From Tubiluchus corallicola (lineage: Eukaryota > Priapulida > Priapulimorpha > Priapulimorphida > Tubiluchidae), in the NCBI GenBank assembly GCA_030141605.1, contig JAQGDQ010000475.1:72001-136000 (forward strand): a stretch of 64,000 bases of DNA, read 5' to 3'. A program made the position numbers and the translations under genes. The notes below the pieces were generated by a model. It saw nothing but the letters and a program-made list of their open reading frames with translations, made no database searches and had not been told where the DNA came from. Of this stretch, positions 1 to 10,282 are shown in pieces; the first letter of the stretch is position 1, and every line of letters begins with the position of its first letter.

Positions 1-359
1 AAATATTTCATTAGGAAGCACTTCAGCTCAAAATGAAGCCTGTTTTTAGTAACTAACTATTTAGTATTAGGGGCCGTCCACATATGCATGCTAGTATTAC
101 GGGCCGTCCACATATGCATCCTTGCATGTTAAAATCGTTCACAATTAAATTTTCCTAATTATTCACATATCCTGAATCTCCATTTCTTGAGGATCATTTT
201 GATACCAAGTTCATCACTCTATGTTATTTCTAAGCTGAAATAATCCATGTTGAAATTGAGGTGCAGGCTGCACACTGGAAAACATAATCTTGAGAAGCTT
301 GACTGAAGTTGGCCATTTTTGTCGCATCTCTACAAAACTTGTACGAAAGTGTGGTTGCT
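1..359. other. Upstream intron of ubiquilin, no exon seen
   Basis: I see no coding exon here. The stretch is AT-rich intron of the ubiquilin gene, whose earlier exons (ubiquitin-like domain, STI1 repeats) must lie left of the window. A short direct repeat (ggccgtccacatatgcat) occurs twice near positions 71 and 102. Confidence 0.6.
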
Positions 360-1404
360 GAGACACCGTGTAGAAGAAACGCTTACTTGTTATTTCTACT
401 GCGCTGTTTCTTTTGAGACACCCTGTAGAAGAAACGCTTACTTGTTATTTCTACTCCACTATTTCTTTTGAGACACACTGTAGAAGAAACGCTTACTTGT
501 TATTTCTACTGCACTATTTCTTTTGAGACACACTGTAGAAGAAACGCTTACTTGTTATTTCTACCGCACTATTTCTTTTGAGACACCCTGTAGAAGAAAC
601 GTTTACTTGTTATTTCTACTGCACTATTTCTTTTGAGACACCCTGTAGAAGAAACGCTTACTTGTTATTTCTACTGCACTATTTCTTTTGAGACACCCTG
701 TAGAAGAAACGTTTACTTGTTATTTCTACTGCACTATTTCTTTTGAGACACCCTGTAGAAGAAACGTTTACTTGTTATTTCTACTGCACTATTTCTTTTG
801 AGACACCCTGTAGAAGAAACGTTTACTTGTTATTTCTACTCCACTATTTCTTTTGAGACACACTGTAGAAGAAACGTTTACTTGTTATTTCTACTGCACT
901 ATTTCTTTTGAGACACCCTGTAGAAGAAACGCTTACTTGTTATTTCTACTCCACTATTTCTTTTGAGACACACTGTAGAAGAAACGCTTACTTGTTATTT
1001 CTACTGCACTATTTCTTTTGAGACACCCTGTAGAAGAAACGCTTACTTGTTATTTCTACCGCACTATTTCTTTTGAGACACCCTGTAGAAGAAACGCTTA
1101 CTTGTTATTTCTACTGCACTATTTCTTTTGAGACACACTGTAGAAGAAACGCTTACTTGTTATTTCTACTCCACTATTTCTTTTGAGACACCCTGTAGAA
1201 GAAACGCTTACTTGTTATTTCTACTCCACTATTTCTTTTGAGACACACTGTAGAAGAAACGCTTACTTGTTATTTCTACCACACTATTTCTTTCGAGACA
1301 CCCTGTAGAAAAAACGCTTACTTGTTATTTCTACCACGCTATTTCTTTTGAGACACCCTGTAGAAGAAACGCTTACTTTTTATTTCTACCCACTATTTCT
1401 TTTG
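360..1404. repeat. 55-bp minisatellite, 19 copies
   Basis: The unit begins gagacaccctgtagaagaaa and returns every 55 bp, from 360 to 1404, with only point differences (ccctg/cactg, gcttac/gtttac) and a single 1-bp loss in the last unit. It ends 32 bp before a ubiquilin exon, so it occupies the usual branch-point side of that acceptor. Units are too uniform and lack unique spacers, so it is not a CRISPR array. Confidence 0.97.
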
Positions 1405-1436
1405 AGGCATCCTGTATTTATGGTTTTTATTTTTAG

Positions 1437-1520
1437 ATAGTTACAAACAATCCGCTGTTTGCTGGAAATTCGCAGCTGCAAGAGAACTTACGATTACAGC
1501 TGCCAGTCTTTTTGCAACAG
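1437..1520 (+). CDS. UBQLN: Ubiquilin exon a
   Basis: 28 codons, phase 0 at both ends, acceptor tttttag and donor gtgaga. It encodes [20 protein letters not shown], the conserved stretch after the STI1 region. The 55-bp minisatellite stops just upstream. Confidence 0.95.
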
Positions 1521-4500
1521 GTGAGAAACTCAACAATGTTCATGTCATGTTCATGTTCATGCTCACGTTCACCATTTAGACTTTCTAAGCACAAGAAAAC
1601 ACTCTTCGTTAATAAAGCTTAAAAAATCACTGACTTGCTGCCTTATTGCATACAGAGCTTGCCTTGGCAGCAATCATCATCATCAATTGTTACCCATTTG
1701 GCTTCTGTTAACACTTAATTAGTTGGATCATGTTCTATAGCCCCTGCCTATGTGAACTGGTTGTATGTTTGTTAAATTTACAATTGATGATGACTGCAGT
1801 AATCTGTAGTAATGTTTGATATGATTTTTTACTGTGTGAATTGGAAGTTTTAGTAAGGTTGTTTTGCTGGGGACAATACAGTGTTCCCTCACAAGTGAAT
1901 TTCCGTGAAGTAGGGACGCTGTACTTTTTTAGTAGTTATAAATCTTTATAAACCCTCCCCCCACTCTTATACGTAACCCTTTCCCATTTTAGTAGTTATA
2001 CATTATTTTAAGCCTTTATAAACCCCCTCCCCACACTCTTATACATAACCCTTTCCCACTTTAGTAGTCATACATTATTTTAAGTCTTTATAAACCCTCC
2101 CCACACTCTTATACATAACCCTTTCCCACTTTAGTAGTCATACATTATTTTGTCTTTATAAACCCTCCCCACACTCTTATACATAACCCTTTCCCATTTT
2201 AGTAGTTATACATTATTTTGTCTTTATAAACCCTCCCCCCACTCTTATACATAACCCTTTCCCATTTTAGTAGTTATACATTATTTTAAGTCTTTATAAA
2301 CCCTCCCCACACTCTTATACGTAACCCTTTCCCACTTTAGTAGTTATACGTTATTTTAAGTCTTTATAAACCCTCCCCACACTCTTATACATAACTCTTT
2401 CCCATTCCCTTAATAACTTTTCCCATACTGTACATGTATATTTTAAAAGCTTTACTTAAATGTTACAATCTCACGTTGGCAAGTAGCATCTCTAGCGGGC
2501 GCAAGTAGTACATTTCGTTTTTTGTGTGTATTCATCCGCCGAATTAATACACTATTTACTGGTGATTTTTTCTTTCAGATGCAGAGACCGGAAGTCCAAC
2601 AGCTGATGTCAAATCCTCGAGCGCTGCAAGCCATCATGCAGATTCAGCAGGGAATGCAAGCTCTACAGGGAGAGGTACCGGGATTTTTCCCCGGGTGAGC
2701 AAAACTTTCTTTAGGACTCCTTTGCGATTTTCTCCTTCAGCCTATTACAGTTCTAACTCGCTTTTGGAATTGCGTAAAATAAGATGTAAATAATCAATCG
2801 AGCTCAATTGTGGTTGGCATCCTTCTGTCTCGGAAGACAATGGAGTGTGCGCCAAGAGAGTCAGTTATTGATCACATTGATGGAGCTGCAGCGTCGACTG
2901 TGGCTGAGCAGTGCGATCCTTGAACGTCTCCAGGGCGCACGCCTGGGCAAGGTGTATGGAGATCCTGAGTTGCCCAGACAACAGGAACCCCCTCTCCTTC
3001 CTCCCTGGTGTAGTCCAAAGGAAAGCGGAGCGATACGTTTGGCACCAGGTTGGCTGCAGGAGCTGCCAGAGTCAGTGAGCATGCTGCACTGGTCCGCCTT
3101 CGGGGCTCCACTCCTGATTTGGAAGGTTTACTCCTCTACACATGACCGTTGGGTCACTTGACCTCCTCCGCCCTCTGGCCGTTGGCTGCTTGTGCAGCTC
3201 CTCCCGCAAGCCTACAGCACCTGGTATTCCTGGGTGGTCACTCATCTAAGCACTAACCAGGCTCTACCTTGCTTAACTTCGGTGATCAGACGAGAACCGG
3301 TGTTTTCAACCTGATTTGGCCGTAGTAATCAAGCTCAATAATCAATAATAATCAATATTTAAGTTAGAGAGAGTTAGGGTGCAACTTTATATTTTCCTCT
3401 AAGTCGCATTCCACCTCTTGTACACCTTGAGCACTAGCAAAGGCCCCGCAAAAAATTTTGCTTATAAATCCACTTGTTATCAACAATGCGCGAACATCCT
3501 ACCTAGTGTTGTTTATAATGCAAGGCCATTAGCCACGTTTACTGAATTAAAGTTATAAGGTTATAAGTAGAGTATAATGGATGACGTTAGAACAATGGCT
3601 TTGCGTCAGCAGTTTTCTAATCGAAAATTGCCGAAAATAGAACATGAAATTAACTCGTCGATACTCCTTTTGGTGGACATGTCCAAAATATAACCCACAC
3701 CATCGTGTAGCCCTGTTCTTCCTCTTTCTAAAGAGCTATCTTATATATATATATATATGTACACCAGCGAAATTAATATATACGATTCCACCCACTTCTA
3801 TCTGCAGCTAACAGCATAAGTTCTTCAACTCCTAAAGATAGATTTGGTTGAAGTTGTTGAACATCCTTATTTATCTTAGCTGTTCAAGTTGTTTTAGGTT
3901 TACCAGGTGGCTTTTTGCAAGGTTTTGAGCTTTATAATACAGTCAAATTAGCGTAAAGGACAAGAAAAGGGGTACCTAAAGCAAGTTTCAGAAAAATCTC
4001 CTTAATTAATTATGCTGCTTTATAGCAGTTTTATGCGTTTATCGTCTATTATGAGAGGCGCCAGATTTTAAGAACCCTGTGATAAAAACCTTATTCTCTT
4101 GTCAAAGTGTGTATCCTTTCAGATACATCTGAAGATGTATTTTACAACACACCACAAGCAGTTATGTTACTTGCTTCTATATAAATGCTAAAATATAGCA
4201 AACAACTACAATTGTTTCTTAATAGGGCATAGTAATGCATTAAAGGACAAGAAAAGGGTACCTGTGAAAAGTTTCAGAAAAATCGCCTTAAAAATTATAT
4301 TACTTTACAGCAATTTTAAGCATATATCGTACTCGCGTTGAAAGGAATTTTTGTTTGTTTTCATTTTAAATTTCCCGCAATGCTATTCCGATGCCGCCAT
4401 TACATGACGTCACTGCGCCACGTACATCAGGGGAAGAAAAGGAAATGCTAAACTATGTTCCAAAAAAACTTTTATTCCAAAGTTATATTACCGTATATTG

Positions 4501-7500
4501 TCGTTTACATAGAGGCTGAAGCTGATTGAGTTGCTACTACATCAGCTGACTCACACTGTTAATCAGCTAGTTAGACTGAAGCTGAGTCAGTTGCTACTAT
4601 GTAAGCTGACTCACACAGTAGATCAGCTAGCTTGGCTGAAATTGAGTGAGTTGCTACTACATCGGCTGACTCACACAGTAGATCATCTAGCTTGGCTGAA
4701 GCTGAGTCAATTGCTACTATATCAGCTGACTCACACAGTAAATCAGCTAGTTCAGCTGAAGCCTGAGTCGATTGCTACTACATCAGCTGACTCACACAGT
4801 AGATCAGCTAGCTCGGCTGAAGCTGAGTCAGTTGCTACTACATTAGTTGACTCACACAGTAAATCAGCTAGTTCAGCTGAAGCCTGAATCGATTGCTACT
4901 ACATCAGCTGACTCACACAGTAGATCAGCTAGCTCGGCTGAAGCTGAGTCAGTTGCTACTACATTAGTTGACTCACACAGTAAATCAGCTAGCTCAGCTG
5001 AAACTGAGTCAGTTGCTACTACATCAGCTGACTCACACTGTAAATCAGCTAGCCCGGCTGAAGCTGAGTCAATTGCTAGTATATCAGCTGACTCACACAG
5101 TAAAGCAGCTAGCTACACTGAAGCTGAGTCAGTTGCCACTATATTAGCTGACTCACACAGTAAATCAGCTAGCTCGGCTGAAGCTGAGTTAGTTGCTACT
5201 ACATCAGCTGACTCACACAGTAAATCAGCTAGCTAGACTGAAGCTGAGTCAGTTGCTACTACATCAGCTGACTCACACTTGCTAGCTGTAACTTCATAAC
5301 TGCAGCTGCAAACCGAAACGAGTGGAAAACTGTATCGCCTTCTGGCCACCATTGCCTGTGTTTTTTTGCATTTTAAATGCTCTAAGTAAAATTCTTGGTT
5401 CCGTGAAATTGTACTTTCTTCGTATCAACACCAAACTTTTTAAATATTACAGAATGCCCGGGGCACCTGGTGTACCACCTACAACAACTGGGCCAACAAC
5501 TGCTCCATCTAGCACGGCACCGTCTGCGACTTCTGCGACGCCGGGTTCCGGGACTGCGACGCCTAGTGGTCAGGATGCCCAGCTCGCTCAGCTGATGACA
5601 CAGATGTTGCAGACGATGAGTCAGCAGCAGGTGAGTTTTGCGCATGTTAGCACTTCAGGTTAGATGTTACAGGTGACACATGAGATGTTACATGTTACAG
5701 GTTACACATTGCATGTTACGGGTTACGTATTGCATGTTATAGGTTATGTAGTAGATGTTACATGTTACAGGTTACATATTGCATGTTACGGGTTACTGAT
5801 TGCATGTTATAGGTTACATAGTAGATGTTACATGTTATAGGTTACACATTGCATTTTTGCAGGTTACAGATTGCATGTTATAAGTTAAATATTACATGTT
5901 ACAGGTTACATAATAGATGTTAAATGTTACAGGTTACACATTAGATGTTACATGTTACAGGTTACATAATAGATGTTACATGTTACAGGTTACGTATTAG
6001 ATGTTACAGGTTACACATAGCATTGTTGCAGGTTATGGATTGCATATTATAGGTTACATATTAGATGTTACATGTTACAGGTTACAGATTGCAGATTAGA
6101 TGTTACAGGGTGCAGGTTAGATATTACAGAGTACAGATTAGATGTTACATGTCACTGATTGCATGTTATAGATTGCATATTAGATGTTACAGGTTACAGA
6201 TTAGATGTTACATGTTACTGATTGCATGTTATAGGTTACATATTAGATGTTACGGGTTACAGATCAGATGTTACATGTTACAGGTTACAGATTGCAACAT
6301 ATAGCGATTCAAAGTCGGTCTTTTTAAAAAAATGGAAGGAAATAAGAGATATTTGTATGATTAATTGATTAATTTGCAGTTGGGCCATGAAGTCGAACGC
6401 TCGTGAGTTGCACAGGTCGGACGTAAGTCGACGAGTGCTTGCACGCAGTTGAAATATGAATCCCTTTTCCTGGATTCACCTCGTTTGACCTCCACCTACA
6501 CTTTAGTCTATTGAGTGAACTTGAGTCACTGTTGTACTCTGGACTATAAGTGTTACGCATCTTGACATTGGCTATACGCGTGCTTACTGGTTGTTTCTTG
6601 TTTAAAAATCAATTTTTTTAATTTGTTTTTTTCGTCTGCATTACAGGCGCCTAACCCGGAAGAGAGGTTTCGCACGCAGTTGGAGCAACTTGCGGCCATG
6701 GGTTTCGGAAATCGAGAAGCTAACTTACAAGGTAAGGTGTTTTTATTGTTTGTTATTATTTATTATTTTTTATTTATTGATATGCCTGCCTTTAAAGGGA
6801 AGCCAGGATGGTTTCTCATATACTACCCCCTTCTTAAGTGTGATAAAAAGTACAGTGTTCCTCGCTACTACTTTGCGGTTCGTCTATCGCGGACTCGCTG
6901 TTTCGCGGGTTTTCAAAAATATTAATGTAAAATATTTATCGCGGTATTTTCGCTGTTTCGCGGGTTTTTGCGGTACTTCGTCTAAAGTATTTTTGCACAT
7001 GCATAGTACGTATTGTACAGTAATGTATAGATTTGATGAATTTTGCATAAAAAATAACAAAATGTATAACAATATATCAAAGATATTAATTCTAACATTA
7101 AAAGAATATTATAAATTACCATTTACAGTAAATAGTGCATTTATACGGCGCATGAATACACCAAAAACGAAATGTAGTACTTGCGCCCGCTTGAAATGCT
7201 ACTTGCCGACGTGAGATTGTACACAACACACGATTGGTTGATTGATGGAAAGTTTTTAAAAGGTACATGTACAGTATGGGAGAAGTTATTAAGGGACTGG
7301 GAAAGGGTTATGTATAAGAGTGTGGGAAGGGTTTATAAAGACTTAAACTAATGTATAACTACTAAAATAAGTATAGCGTCCCTACTCTGCGGAAATTCAC
7401 TTATCGCGGGTGGGCCTGGACGGAACACTGTATACATTTTGACATGATTAATATTGCAAAAGCGTTTCTGATAATTAAGTGATTGATTAAAGAAATCTTA

Positions 7501-8511
7501 CATACGCATCACATCAACCTAAATCTATGACATGTTACTGTCATTACTGGTATTAAAGGAAGACCAATTGATTTTTCTTATACTACCCCATTTTCACATC
7601 CAATAAAAAGTATGCATTTTAACACGATTAAAACTGCAAAAGCATTTCAGATAATTAAATAATAGATTAAGAGCTTAATTAATGGCGGGCGAACCCAACT
7701 ATTGATGACATCACAAACTAACATAATTTTTAACATCAAAAATATTATACGAGCATCTGTTTACGTAAGCGAAAATTGAAGTACAGCGCTACTGTAAGAG
7801 ATTCGGTGTGTTGTACTAAAACATAAGCAAGTTTTAAGATAAAAATTTAAATTTCAAATTTACCGCTGTTCTCACACACACACGCCTACTGGTTATTGGT
7901 ATTTATGTGTTTTGATGCTCAGAAGTGGTGCTGACACTAGCATGCTTCTGCTGTGCTTATCTACCTTGAGGGCAACTGCCTTTTTTTAGAATTCTGTCTC
8001 GATCGGCTTTCCATAGTACTCACAGTGGACATACTAATGACGACGACGACGATCATATTTTTCTAGCACTATTTAGACTAAGAGTACTGTTATTGCCCTT
8101 TCCTAGGGCCATTTAGACTAAGATTTCTGCTATTACCTATCTGTTATTGCCTTGTCCTACAACCATTTAGACTAAGATTTCTGCTATTACCTGTCTGTTA
8201 TTGCCTTGCCCTAGGACCCCTTAGGCTAAGATTTCTGCTATTACCCATCTGTTATCTCCTTGTCCTATATGGCCATTTAGACTAAGATTTCACTATTACC
8301 CATCTGTTATTGCTTGTCCTAGGACCATTTACGCTAAGATTTCTGCTATTACCTATCAGCTGTTAGTACTGTGTGATGCTAGTAATGTTTGCCAATAATT
8401 CTTTCTCGTTTGTCCACAGCTCTCATTGCCACATACGGAGATGTGAATGCAGCGGTAGAAAGACTAGTGAACAGTAACGGGGGAAGCAGCGGATCAGCAC
8501 CTTCGTCGTAA
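1437..8511 (+). CDS. UBQLN: Ubiquilin, 3' part of gene (5 exons, partial)
   Basis: Ubiquilins are cytosolic shuttle factors that bind ubiquitinated clients through a C-terminal UBA domain and the proteasome through an N-terminal ubiquitin-like domain. Exons seen: 1437-1520, 2579-2694, 5453-5630, 6647-6731 and 8420-8511. All junctions are AG/GT and phases agree (0, 2, 0, 1), giving 184 residues to a TAA stop. The first exon reads [12 protein letters not shown], the classic ubiquilin segment after the last STI1 repeat. Exon two carries the [15 protein letters not shown] motif. Exon three is a Pro/Thr/Ser-rich linker ending in a Gln-rich helix. The last two exons form the UBA domain ([20 protein letters not shown]). 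The N-terminal domains lie outside the window. Introns are loaded with minisatellites and MITEs. Identity is secure; which vertebrate paralogue it matches cannot be said, and invertebrates usually have one. Confidence 0.96.
1521..1876. other. Ubiquilin intron, unique sequence
   Basis: Ordinary AT-rich intron with a few short ATCATC and GTTCATGTT runs. No exon or recognisable element was seen before the inverted Tigger-like MITE that begins at about 1879. Confidence 0.5.
1877..2570 (-). mobile_element. Tigger/pogo-like MITE, inverted copy with internal array
   Basis: A TA followed by CAGTGTTCCCTC marks one terminus. The interior is the reverse complement of the intact copy at 6853-7430: the tagggacgct segment, the ttagtagttatacat segment, and near 2470-2560 the tctcacgttggcaagtagc and tacatttcgttttttg segments. 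The other terminus is missing; similarity stops near cactatttact, about 20 bp before a ubiquilin exon. A 69-bp tandem array has expanded inside. Confidence 0.85.
1922..2400. repeat. About 69-bp minisatellite, 7 copies, inside a MITE
   Basis: Units begin ttagtagttatacattattt and contain ctttataaaccctccccaca. Spacing is 68 to 72 bp between about 1928 and 2400. The same sequence is present once, in reverse complement, at about 7290-7365 in the intact MITE, so the array grew from part of the transposon. Confidence 0.92.
2579..2694 (+). CDS. UBQLN: Ubiquilin exon b
   Basis: 38 codons plus 2 bases (phase 2 exit), acceptor ttctttcag, donor gtgagc. It encodes the [20 protein letters not shown] helix region conserved in ubiquilins, followed by EVPGFFPG. 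The acceptor abuts the truncated edge of the inverted MITE. Confidence 0.95.
2790..3326 (-). mobile_element. 5S rRNA-derived SINE (SINE3-like)
   Basis: Read on the minus strand, a 5S rRNA-like head (3326 to 3208) continues into an unrelated GC-rich body that ends near 2790 with a segment containing tgtcttccgagacagaagga. This head-plus-body layout is that of 5S-derived SINEs. The body is clearly richer in GC than the surrounding intron. Its exact 3' end and target duplication are not defined. A plain 5S pseudogene beside an unrelated repeat remains possible. Confidence 0.7.
3208..3326 (-). ncRNA. 5S rRNA-like sequence (SINE head or pseudogene)
   Basis: The minus strand reads actacggccaaatcaggttg, then accggttctcgtctgatcac, gaagttaagcaaggtag, and ends accaggtgctgtaggctt, following the whole 119-base length of animal 5S rRNA. 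The box A core AAGTTAAGC is intact. Box C and the stems carry several changes (gagcctggttagtgcttaga for the usual gggcc...tacttgga). The changes and the attached body argue against a functional rRNA gene. Confidence 0.8.
3425..3760 (+). repeat. Dispersed repeat family E, copy 1
   Basis: It begins cactagcaaaggccccgcaa and includes aagttataaggttataagta and gtataatggatgacgt. It shares these with 44365-44720 (same orientation) and, reversed, with 39713-40140. No coding capacity was seen and the class is unknown. It is followed by a short (TA)n run. Confidence 0.8.
3951..4450 (+). mobile_element. MITE family A, two 5' ends in tandem
   Basis: Two starts of the family, aaaggacaagaaaaggg at about 3954 and 4239, each followed by agtttcagaaaaatc and attat-ctttatagcag. 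The second is preceded by TTAA-like bases. The fuller copy at 27313-27771 has both ends; these two look 3'-truncated, the first apparently interrupted by or fused with the second. Confidence 0.75.
4510..5280. repeat. 60-bp minisatellite, about 13 copies
   Basis: The unit is about 60 bp (gctgactcacacagtaaatc ... gctgaagctgagtcagttgc). Because 60 is a multiple of three, long open frames run through it; one reads a 20-residue repeat with the core [19 protein letters not shown]. It lies in the ubiquilin intron before exon c, and no matching exon is known in the family, so I treat it as noncoding. Confidence 0.95.
5453..5630 (+). CDS. UBQLN: Ubiquilin exon c
   Basis: One base completing a Gly codon, then 59 codons, phase 0 exit; acceptor atattacag, donor gtgagt. 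It encodes a Pro/Thr/Ala-rich low-complexity linker ([16 protein letters not shown]) followed by [20 protein letters not shown], the Gln-rich segment before the UBA domain. Confidence 0.93.
5655..6300. repeat. Degenerate gatgttacatgttacaggtt array
   Basis: Variable-length units built from gttacatgttacaggttaca, gcatgttataggttaca and agatgttac run for about 650 bp. The array starts about 25 bp after the donor of ubiquilin exon c. It is degenerate, with no fixed period, and any open frame in it is repeat-driven. Confidence 0.93.
6647..6731 (+). CDS. UBQLN: Ubiquilin exon d (UBA domain, first half)
   Basis: 28 codons plus 1 base, acceptor gcattacag, donor gtaagg. It encodes [20 protein letters not shown], including the MGF loop of the UBA fold that contacts ubiquitin. 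Confidence 0.95.
6794..7500 (+). mobile_element. MITE family G, interrupted by a Tigger-like MITE
   Basis: The left part (aaagggaagccaggatggtt ... gataaaaag) and the right part (tacattttgacatgattaat ... gattgattaaag) together match the family G copy at 7556-7690 (aaaggaagaccaattgattt ... aataaaaagtatgcatttta). The gap between them is exactly the TA-flanked element at 6853-7430. Confidence 0.8.
6853..7430 (+). mobile_element. Tigger/pogo-like MITE, intact copy
   Basis: Ends are CAGTGTTCC and GGAACACTG, flanked on both sides by TA (6851-6852 and 7431-7432). Subterminal sequences tatcgcggactcgctgtttc and cttatcgcgggtgggcctgg are typical of this family and recur at 30573-31025 and, inverted, at 1879. 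No transposase frame is present; it is nonautonomous and 578 bp long. Confidence 0.9.
7556..7885 (+). mobile_element. MITE family G, second copy
   Basis: Starts ttaaaggaagaccaattgat and contains aataaaaagtatgcatttta, matching the interrupted copy just upstream. Its later part (gttttaagataaaaatttaa, aatttcaaatttaccgctgt) matches the reverse complement of 28485-28530. The right terminus is not clear. Confidence 0.7.
8050..8350. repeat. About 54-bp array, 5 copies
   Basis: Units contain gactaagatttctgctatta and cctatctgttattgccttgt at about 54-bp spacing. The array ends about 75 bp before the last ubiquilin exon. A related single segment, actaagatttctgctattac, is at about 18090 in a UBE2R intron, so the seed sequence is dispersed. 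Confidence 0.9.
8420..8511 (+). CDS. UBQLN: Ubiquilin exon e (UBA domain, end)
   Basis: It completes the codon split from exon d and encodes [18 protein letters not shown], the third helix of the UBA domain, then a Gly/Ser tail and TAA at 8509-8511. The acceptor is ttgtccacag. I see no clear AATAAA in the next 150 bp. Confidence 0.96.
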
Positions 8512-8836
8512 TTCGCGCCGGAAAAGAAATATTCTTATGACTGGATGATTTTTAGTGATTTTGTTGTATAATATTTTATCAAACTTGACATTAAGTGTTC
8601 ACTGTGTGAACTTATCCGACTCCGGTCATCGCTCACTTTACGATCGATAATTTTTCAAAGTAATGTAAAAATTTCTCGGTAGGTGGCGCTGGCATAAAAC
8701 AGGTTTCAAACTCGAGTTCCTTTCTGTGCCAGCGCAGGTTGTTGCTTTTGGCTGTGAAGCATTGTTAGTACCCAAGTTTTCTCTGGACAAATATGGACAT
8801 GTACTGTGGCCATGGCCTGAATGTACGGTGGCTCGC

Positions 8837-9539
8837 TAGGGACATAGCAAAAACGAAAAAACAAATTTACTGACTCGATATTTCGAGCTAGTATCTGGAA
8901 ATTTCGATTTTGTATCTTAAATTTCAAACAGGGATGAGAATGACAAATTGCAAAAAACTCTGAAACGGGCCAGGGGTTTTGGGGCTGCCTAAGCCCCCAG
9001 TGGGGTTGAGAGGCAAAGCCCCCTTGGAGCCAGCAACAAATTGCGATTTTGCGACCATAGAGAACCTCTAAGTGGACTTCAAATATCAATTACCTTGTTT
9101 CATGCATAATTTAAAATACCCAACTATCAAGGATACATGATACCTAATTGTCTCAAAAACGTCTAAGTACTGGCCGCTCCTATGCAAAAGTATATAAAAA
9201 CTGTCTGCAATTGAATCAAATAACCCCGCACAATTGATTCTATTTTTATACATAGAGATACACACGTGGCTACACTGATGTATGTGATGTAAACAAAGTA
9301 ACGGCCCGCCATCTAGCGGTCAGCTAGTTGTACTGGGTCCGTATAAATTTTCTTAAAGAATTTATGAGATTTACAAAAATGGCACCAGTGGTCTTCCAAA
9401 AACTCGGAATTCCGCGTATCCGCAAAAAATTCTCATCCCTAATTTCAAGGTAGTAAGTCAAAAAGTCCAGATTCTAAGTTGAAACTTCGAGTTAATGGAT
9501 TTATTTTTTCAGTTTTACCACGTCCCTAACAACCAATCG
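8837..9539. mobile_element. Foldback MITE TAGGGAC, split by a hAT-like MITE
   Basis: The left arm TAGGGACATAGCAAAAACG and the reverse complement of the right end (TAGGGACGTGGTAAAACTG) form inverted repeats of about 40 bp that continue into AAAAAA and AACTCG. The middle is occupied by the element at 8939-9440. Without it this element would be only about 200 bp. Confidence 0.8.
8939..9440 (-). mobile_element. hAT-like MITE CAGGGATGAG, copy 1
   Basis: Ends are CAGGGATGAGAATGACAAAT and attctcatccct. Flanks are atttcaaa on the left and atttcaag after one base on the right, giving an 8-bp duplication as hAT elements make. It is inverted relative to the copies at 35710-36213 and 38393-38918. No transposase is encoded. 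Confidence 0.88.
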
Positions 9540-9751
9540 TAGTTTTTTCAAATGTTTCACTGTTTTAATTATTCTAGTTTTTCACAAACGTCACAACACA
9601 TTGAAAATTCAAAATGCAGTCGCTTTGCCAAACTGATAATGACAAAAATAAAAATATTATCAAATTAACCCGCAGTTTCTAATGTATAGTTTTTAATGCC
9701 TTCTCAGGACTATTAATAATGATTTTTGAAGCTTGATTTCTAGTGTTACCA

Positions 9752-10282
9752 TAGGGTTACCATATTGTCTGAGTTGAAAAAGAGGACACGGGTACTTGGC
9801 CTTCATTTCATCTGTAAATGCACACTGTCGTTTTGGCATTGCCACTTTCTAATTAACTTTTACCAGTTGCTCAAAACTGCAAAACAGTGAAACTAGACAA
9901 ATTTAAAGAAATTCACATAAAGACAAACAAAATGGCTTCCGAAACCTGACATCATTTTAAGTTGTTAGCGAATACGCCGAGTATTGACAGCGGTGTGAGT
10001 CGTGTGACCCATAGTGATGTGCGCATCGCTTACTTTTGTTCAGTAAATATGTACACAAAGCTTTTACAAGGGTTGCATTTTGAGATGTTAGCAACATCTT
10101 ATATTGAAAATTAAAGAGCATTTCTTTGTCTCGTCCTGTCGTAAGCCTCTGCAGTTGGCAACGTCCGTACATACTTACGAATTGAGGCAAAACACGGACA
10201 AACTGCCAATTTTTTGAAAACTCACCCGGACGGAGGCCTAAACAGGGGACGTGTCTAGAAACCCAGACGTATGGTAACCCTA
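9752..10282 (+). mobile_element. MITE AGGGTTACCATA, copy 1
   Basis: Perfect terminal inverted repeats of about 13 bp: TAGGGTTACCATA and TATGGTAACCCTA. The interior (gtctgagttgaaaaagagga, aaatggcttccgaa, gtgtgagtcgtgtgacccat) is nearly identical to 20096-20610. It is noncoding; the ends suggest a hAT-type element, but the target duplication is unclear. Confidence 0.88.

Noticed and set aside
360-1404. Regular direct repeats suggesting a CRISPR array
   Set aside because: Units are contiguous near-identical 55-mers without unique spacers, in an animal intron.
6690-7214. 174-codon open frame overlapping ubiquilin exon d
   Set aside because: It is in a different frame from the UBA domain and runs into the Tigger-like MITE.
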